DNA from: Tetrapyrgos nigripes
Lineage: Eukaryota; Basidiomycota; Agaricomycetes; Agaricales; Campanellaceae
DNA length: 64,000 bases
Direction: 5' to 3'
Assembly: GCA_013368315.1 (NCBI GenBank)
Contig: JAACJM010000063.1
Coordinates: forward strand, 186,001 to 250,000
How positions within the stretch are numbered: position 1 is the first letter of the stretch; every line of letters starts with the position of its first letter. Both the position numbers and the translations under genes were made by a program. The notes under the pieces were generated by a model. The model had not been told where the DNA came from. It saw nothing but the letters and a program-made list of their open reading frames with translations, and searched no databases. This document shows positions 59,731-64,000 of the stretch, piece by piece.

Positions 59731-60687
59731 GCACTACGGCTGCCTACGCATGCTTATTCATGGTGATACAGAAGAGGATGTCTGGTATAAGGACACCAAT
59801 AGAACTCAGGAGTCTGTCAATACACAGATGGAACTGCTGGATTGTGTGGTCCGTGCCACGTCTTGAATTCTCTGATCATTGGTGATCTTTTGACAGTTTA
59901 ATAGTCATCAAAGCCTTGGGAATGAGACCCTTGAGGTGAGTTGATATTGATTATTTTGATTTTTTATCAACAACAGTGCTGGCTGATGATTTTGCTGTTT
60001 CTTCATCGCATCGCGTGGTTCTTCCTATCTTTTTCAGATCTTTGACCGAAAGACTTGTGCCCATTACTCCTGACTTTTGCTCTCAAGTCAGGACTTGGGG
60101 GTAACAATATACATACACCATGGTGTATCTTCAGATCGCTCCAATCATCTCGCTAGCCGCTAGAATACTTGTTGACTACCTTGTGCCACTGGTGATTACC
60201 TTCTCATTGACAACCATTCAGGCATTACAGTACATGAATATACCTTTGTGCAGATACTGTTTGCAAATGTCAGACATCAATAACAAGATGGTCTGCTGTA
60301 GTTACCAATCCACCAGCACCTCGCAAAGTGGAAACTCGGTAGGAGCTGTCAGTGATCACGTGTGCGGGACACTTCTTCGAAGCAATTTTGCTAAGTATAG
60401 CTCAACTCAATTGCTCGGTATCAGCCATCAATCCAAAAGATACAGTCTCGCGCAATCACATATCATGCATGCACATGACTTGGACACTTTCCTCGCTTTG
60501 TGCCTGCGTACATCTAGCTATGACAGACAATTCTGCTGAAAATAAGTGAGTGACAATGGTTCCTCACTGAATCTCATTATCATCTAAAATTACGCTCCGA
60601 AGTCTTTCCAAGCCACCATCTATGGAGATTGGGTCTGATTTCATTATTATTTGAACAATCATTTCTTTCTGACCAAACACTTTTAGG
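59731..60687. other. Intergenic DNA with one unassigned open frame
   Basis: A plus-strand open frame at 60120-60539 begins MVYLQIAPIISLAARILVDY, a hydrophobic segment, but the rest is featureless and I do not recognise it. The promoter of the NLR gene is expected in 60540-60687. Confidence 0.3.
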
Positions 60688-63596
60688 ATGTTTAATCAGG
60701 CCTCGCACTTGACCATCACTCAGAGCCCAATTACTGTTATTGGTGGTAATCAAATAAATCAGAGTGAGTTATACTAACTTGCAGTCTCAAATTGCCAGTC
60801 ACAATCCAAAAATAACAATAAAACATTACAGGCAATGTAGTGGGCAGTCCAAAAGATTTGAAGTGGATTAATGCACCAAATCCATTTGAGAATTTCTACA
60901 GTGCAGAACAAAAGATAGTGCAAGGCACAGGCACCTGGTTGCTTGAGCACAGGTTATTTCAAGAATGGAAGACTGGCATGAGCCCTTTCTTGTGGCTTCA
61001 AGGCAAAGGTCAGTTTTCAGAAGTATTGTTAGAGATTTGTTTGTTCCTAAAATGTTCTTGATTTAGCTGGTTCTGGAAAAACCTTTTTATGGTAAGTGAA
61101 CTTATCAGAATGTGAGATTGAGGGAACCTTAAATATTCTCTTTAGCACTACTGTCATCAAGACTTTGAGAAAGGACTCTGTGTTCCTTTATTATTATTTT
61201 GATACTCGCGATCAAGCCAAAGTGGATTATAGTGGAATTGTCTCTTCCTTGTTGCATCATGTAGCAGCAGAGGCAATCAGACAGAATAGCGAGAATGCTT
61301 ACAATGCAATTCATCAGCTCTATATCAACAGCAAAGAAGGCAAATTTCTTATTCCAGAGGATATGGAGTCCACTCTTTTGGATTTGATGGCAATGATGGA
61401 TGCTGTCTACATTATAATTGATGCCCTAGATGAATGTGCTGAGGAAGATCAAGGCAAACTACTAGCCTTGGTGGATACATTACTCACCAAACTCAAAAAC
61501 TGCTTTGTGTTTGTATCAAGCCGTCCACATATTAATACAACTCACAACAAAGTTGGGATTATCTCATTGGATAAACAGATGTCTGATGTTGGTATTACCT
61601 CTGATATTGAAAAATATGTGGATACAAAACTACAAAAACAACGTGCTTGGTCTTCTGAACTGAAGGCTGAAGTAAAGGACACTTTAATGAATAGTGCTAA
61701 TGGACAGTAAGTATCCATTTTAATTTTTATAATCTCAAGAGCAATGTGCTAAATGATTATAACAGAATCAGATGGGTAGACTGTCAGTTGACGGCACTTA
61801 ATGAGATCAAGATGCCAAGAGGGATCAGAAAAGCCTTAAAGAGCTTGCCAAAAACTTTACAAGAGACATATGCCAAGATTTTGGAGCAGGTGAAAGATGA
61901 ACAGAAAGATTATGTAAAGACAATTTTTCAGTGGCTGCTTTTTGCTTATAGGCCATTGACCATAGGGGAGGTTCAACATATATTGGCTATTGATGTGGAA
62001 GAGGAAATATTCCGACCTGAAGATCTACTTGAAAATATTGAAACAGAGCTACACAATGTGGTGAATTCTAGCTTGGTAGTCATTATTCAAGCTAGTACTG
62101 AAGGGTACAGATGGAACAAGCAGAATTTTTTGACAGTTCAACTAGCTCATCCTTCGGTAAAAGATTATCTGCTATCAGAAGCAGCTATGCAAAGTGTTTC
62201 AGGATATTTTCAAATGAATAGTGCTCTAGCCCATGAAGCTATTTGTCAGATGTGTATTGTTTATCTTCTATGCTGTGGACAAGAAGCAATTGATGTGGAG
62301 AAATTTGCCTTAGCACATTATGCTTCCAAGTACTGGTTCTTGCATTCTAATCAAAATGAAGAAGGATGTTCAGCCATATTCGACCTCAGTTGCAAGCTCT
62401 TAAGCATTACACAGCCTGCATATTATAACTGGTTGAATGTGTATACACCTGATACATGGGATAATAAACCAAGATACATAGCACAACCTCTTTATTATGC
62501 TAGTTACATAGGACTGAAAAGTGTTGTTGTGTATACACTCGAAAAAGGAGCTGATGTCAATGCACAGGGTGGGTTTTATGGAGATGCACTACAGGCTGGA
62601 AGCTCTGAGGGGCATCTAGAGGTTGTGAGAGCACTCCTTGAAAAAGGAGCTGATGTCAATGCACAGGGTGGATATTATGGAAATGCACTACAGGCTGCAA
62701 GCTTTAGTGGGCATCTAGAGGTTGTGAGAGCACTCCTTGAAAAAGGAGCTGATGTCAATGCACAGGGTGGAGCTTTTGGAAATGCACTACAGGCTGCAAG
62801 CCGTAATGGTCATCTAGAGGTTGTGAGAGCACTCCTTGAAAAAGGAGCTGATGTCAATGCACAGGGTGGAGTTTTTGGAAATGCACTACAGGCTGCAAGC
62901 CGTAATGGTCATCTAGAGGTTGTGAGAGCACTCCTTGAAAAAGGAGCTGATGTCAATGCACAGGGTGGACGTTATGGAAATGCACTACAGGCTGCAAGCT
63001 TAAATGGGCATCTAGAGGTTGTGAGAGCACTCCTTGAAAAAGGAGCTGATGTCAATGCACAGGGTGGAGAATATGGAAATGCACTACAGGCTGCAAGCTG
63101 TATTGGGCATCTAGAGGTTGTGAGAGCACTCCTTGAAAAAGGAGCTGATGTCAATGCACAGGGTGGATATTATGGAAATGCACTACAGGCTGCAAGCCAT
63201 AGTAGACATCTAGAGGTTGTGAGAGCACTCCTTGAAAAAGGAGCTGATGTCAATGCACAGGGTGGATATTATGGAAATGCACTACAGGCTGCAAGTGATA
63301 ATGGGCATCTAGAGGTTGTGAGAGCACTCCTTGAAAAAGGAGCTGATGTCAATGCACAGGGTGGATATTATGGAAATGCACTACAGGCTGCAAGCGGTAA
63401 TGGGCATCTAGAGGTTGTGAGAGCACTCCTTGAAAAAGGAGCTGATGTCAATGCACAGGGTGGATATTATGGAAATGCACTACAGGCTGCAAGCGATAAT
63501 GGGCATCTAGAGGTTGTGAGAGCACTCCTTGAAAAAGGAGCTGATGTCAATGCACAGGGTGGAGAATATGCAAATGATGTGTATGAATCAGATTGA
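60688..63596 (+). CDS. NACHT-ankyrin NLR-type receptor
   Basis: Fungal NLRs are cytosolic ATP-binding switches used in non-self recognition and programmed cell death. The exons are 60688-60763, 60832-61008, 61067-61091, 61146-61706 and 61766-63596, all in frame, giving 889 residues. Residues 1-25 form a short N-terminal motif (ASHLTITQSPITVIGGNQIN) instead of a large effector domain. Walker A is G83KAGSGKT90 and Walker B is YIIIDALDE at 181-189; FVFVSSRPH and NGQIRWVDCQL follow, the usual NACHT to winged-helix order. From about residue 539 come ten 33-residue ankyrin repeats (GADVNAQGG.YGNALQAAS..GHLEVVRALLEK) and a partial eleventh. The start at 60688 is the first ATG in frame; a TTTTAG just before it leaves open an earlier exon. 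The neighbourhood is transposon-rich. Confidence 0.9.
62541..63566 (+). repeat. 99-bp ankyrin tandem repeats, ten full units
   Basis: Unit starts (GAAAAAGGAGCTGATGTC) fall every 99 bases at 62541, 62640, 62739, 62838, 62937, 63036, 63135, 63234, 63333 and 63432, with a partial unit at 63531. Units are almost identical at DNA level except for about two codons after AQGG and about three codons after AAS. Such homogeneity points to recent expansion and concerted evolution. Confidence 0.95.
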
Positions 63597-64000
63597 AATG
63601 CATTTAGCTTCTATAACCTCTAAATTTCGAAATATGAATGTACAGACTGAAATGTTAACTGTATAAACTTTCACATCTTCTCCAGTTGTTTCTAGTATCT
63701 GCTAGTACCACAAGGATTTAGTACTCACTTTTTCAAAACTACGCAATCTATTTACCAATTTGTGTTCTTGTGTTTTGATTGTTGACGAAATTTGAAAATA
63801 TTTATTTCAAAAATGCAGCAGGACAATGAAAATACCACAGTGTAGGTATGTATATGCACGGCAACTTTAGCATTTAGGCCTATCTTAGGCTAACACTTAC
63901 TGCAATGATGATATATTCCCACAGCTACTGTCTACATGATATAGCATGCAAGATTCTCGAGCGAAAAGCAGTTTTTTTAGCTTATACTGTCAGCAAAGAG
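63597..64000. other. Downstream flank of the NLR gene
   Basis: AT-rich DNA with no recognisable gene or element up to the window end. Confidence 0.4.

Noticed and set aside
60120..60539. 140-codon open frame before the NLR as an effector gene
   Set aside because: Only the first 20 residues look like a membrane helix; the rest is featureless and no family match could be made.
1..64000. tRNA or rRNA genes
   Set aside because: Manual reading found B-box-like words only inside dispersed repeats without a cloverleaf; a tRNAscan-type search would be needed to exclude a missed tRNA.

Overview
The window looks like a repeat-rich chromosome region of a mushroom-forming basidiomycete (Agaricomycetes). 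This rests on dense short GT-AG introns (about 50-100 nt), a fungal ATG15 lipase, an unspecific-peroxygenase gene, a cytochrome P450, a NACHT-ankyrin receptor, and remnants of transposon and transposon-associated families that I know mainly from agaricomycete genomes. I cannot name the species. No rRNA, tRNA, CRISPR or bacterial-style operon was seen.

Only three genes look intact: a cytochrome P450 (47846-49368), the autophagic/vacuolar phospholipase ATG15 (52353-54821) and a NACHT-ankyrin NLR (60688-63596) with ten almost identical 99-bp ankyrin units. A fourth host gene, a secreted heme-thiolate peroxygenase (14877-17453), is split by a 1.4-kb inverted-repeat element just after its EHD motif. 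A fifth (39949-40128) keeps only a signal-peptide exon before running into a dispersed repeat.

Most of the rest is mobile DNA. From the left: a decayed hAT transposase (1691-4381); a fragment of a transposon-associated family (4670-5080); a complete PIF/Harbinger element with 28-bp perfect TIRs and 3-bp target duplication (6112-9682), whose two convergent genes each carry one in-frame TGA; a 617-bp hAT MITE with perfect 8-bp target duplication (11414-12030); a CACTA/Tnp2 fragment (18776-19850); a full-length chromodomain Ty3/Gypsy element on the minus strand (19954-26971); decayed agaricomycete families (29482-31251 and 33270-36202); and a 5.9-kb palindromic element (40617-46545) with CACTG termini and ATA target duplications. 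The arms of that palindrome run into about 3.9 kb of head-to-head minisatellite. The right part (50-59.7 kb) carries a dispersed GGGCC-hairpin family, a 348-bp MITE and another hAT remnant.

I know of no pathway joining the intact genes. The peroxygenase and P450 are both heme-thiolate monooxygenase-type enzymes but lie 30 kb apart. The most interesting items are the giant CACTA-like palindrome, the hypervariable-codon pattern in the NLR repeats, and the transposon-split peroxygenase.
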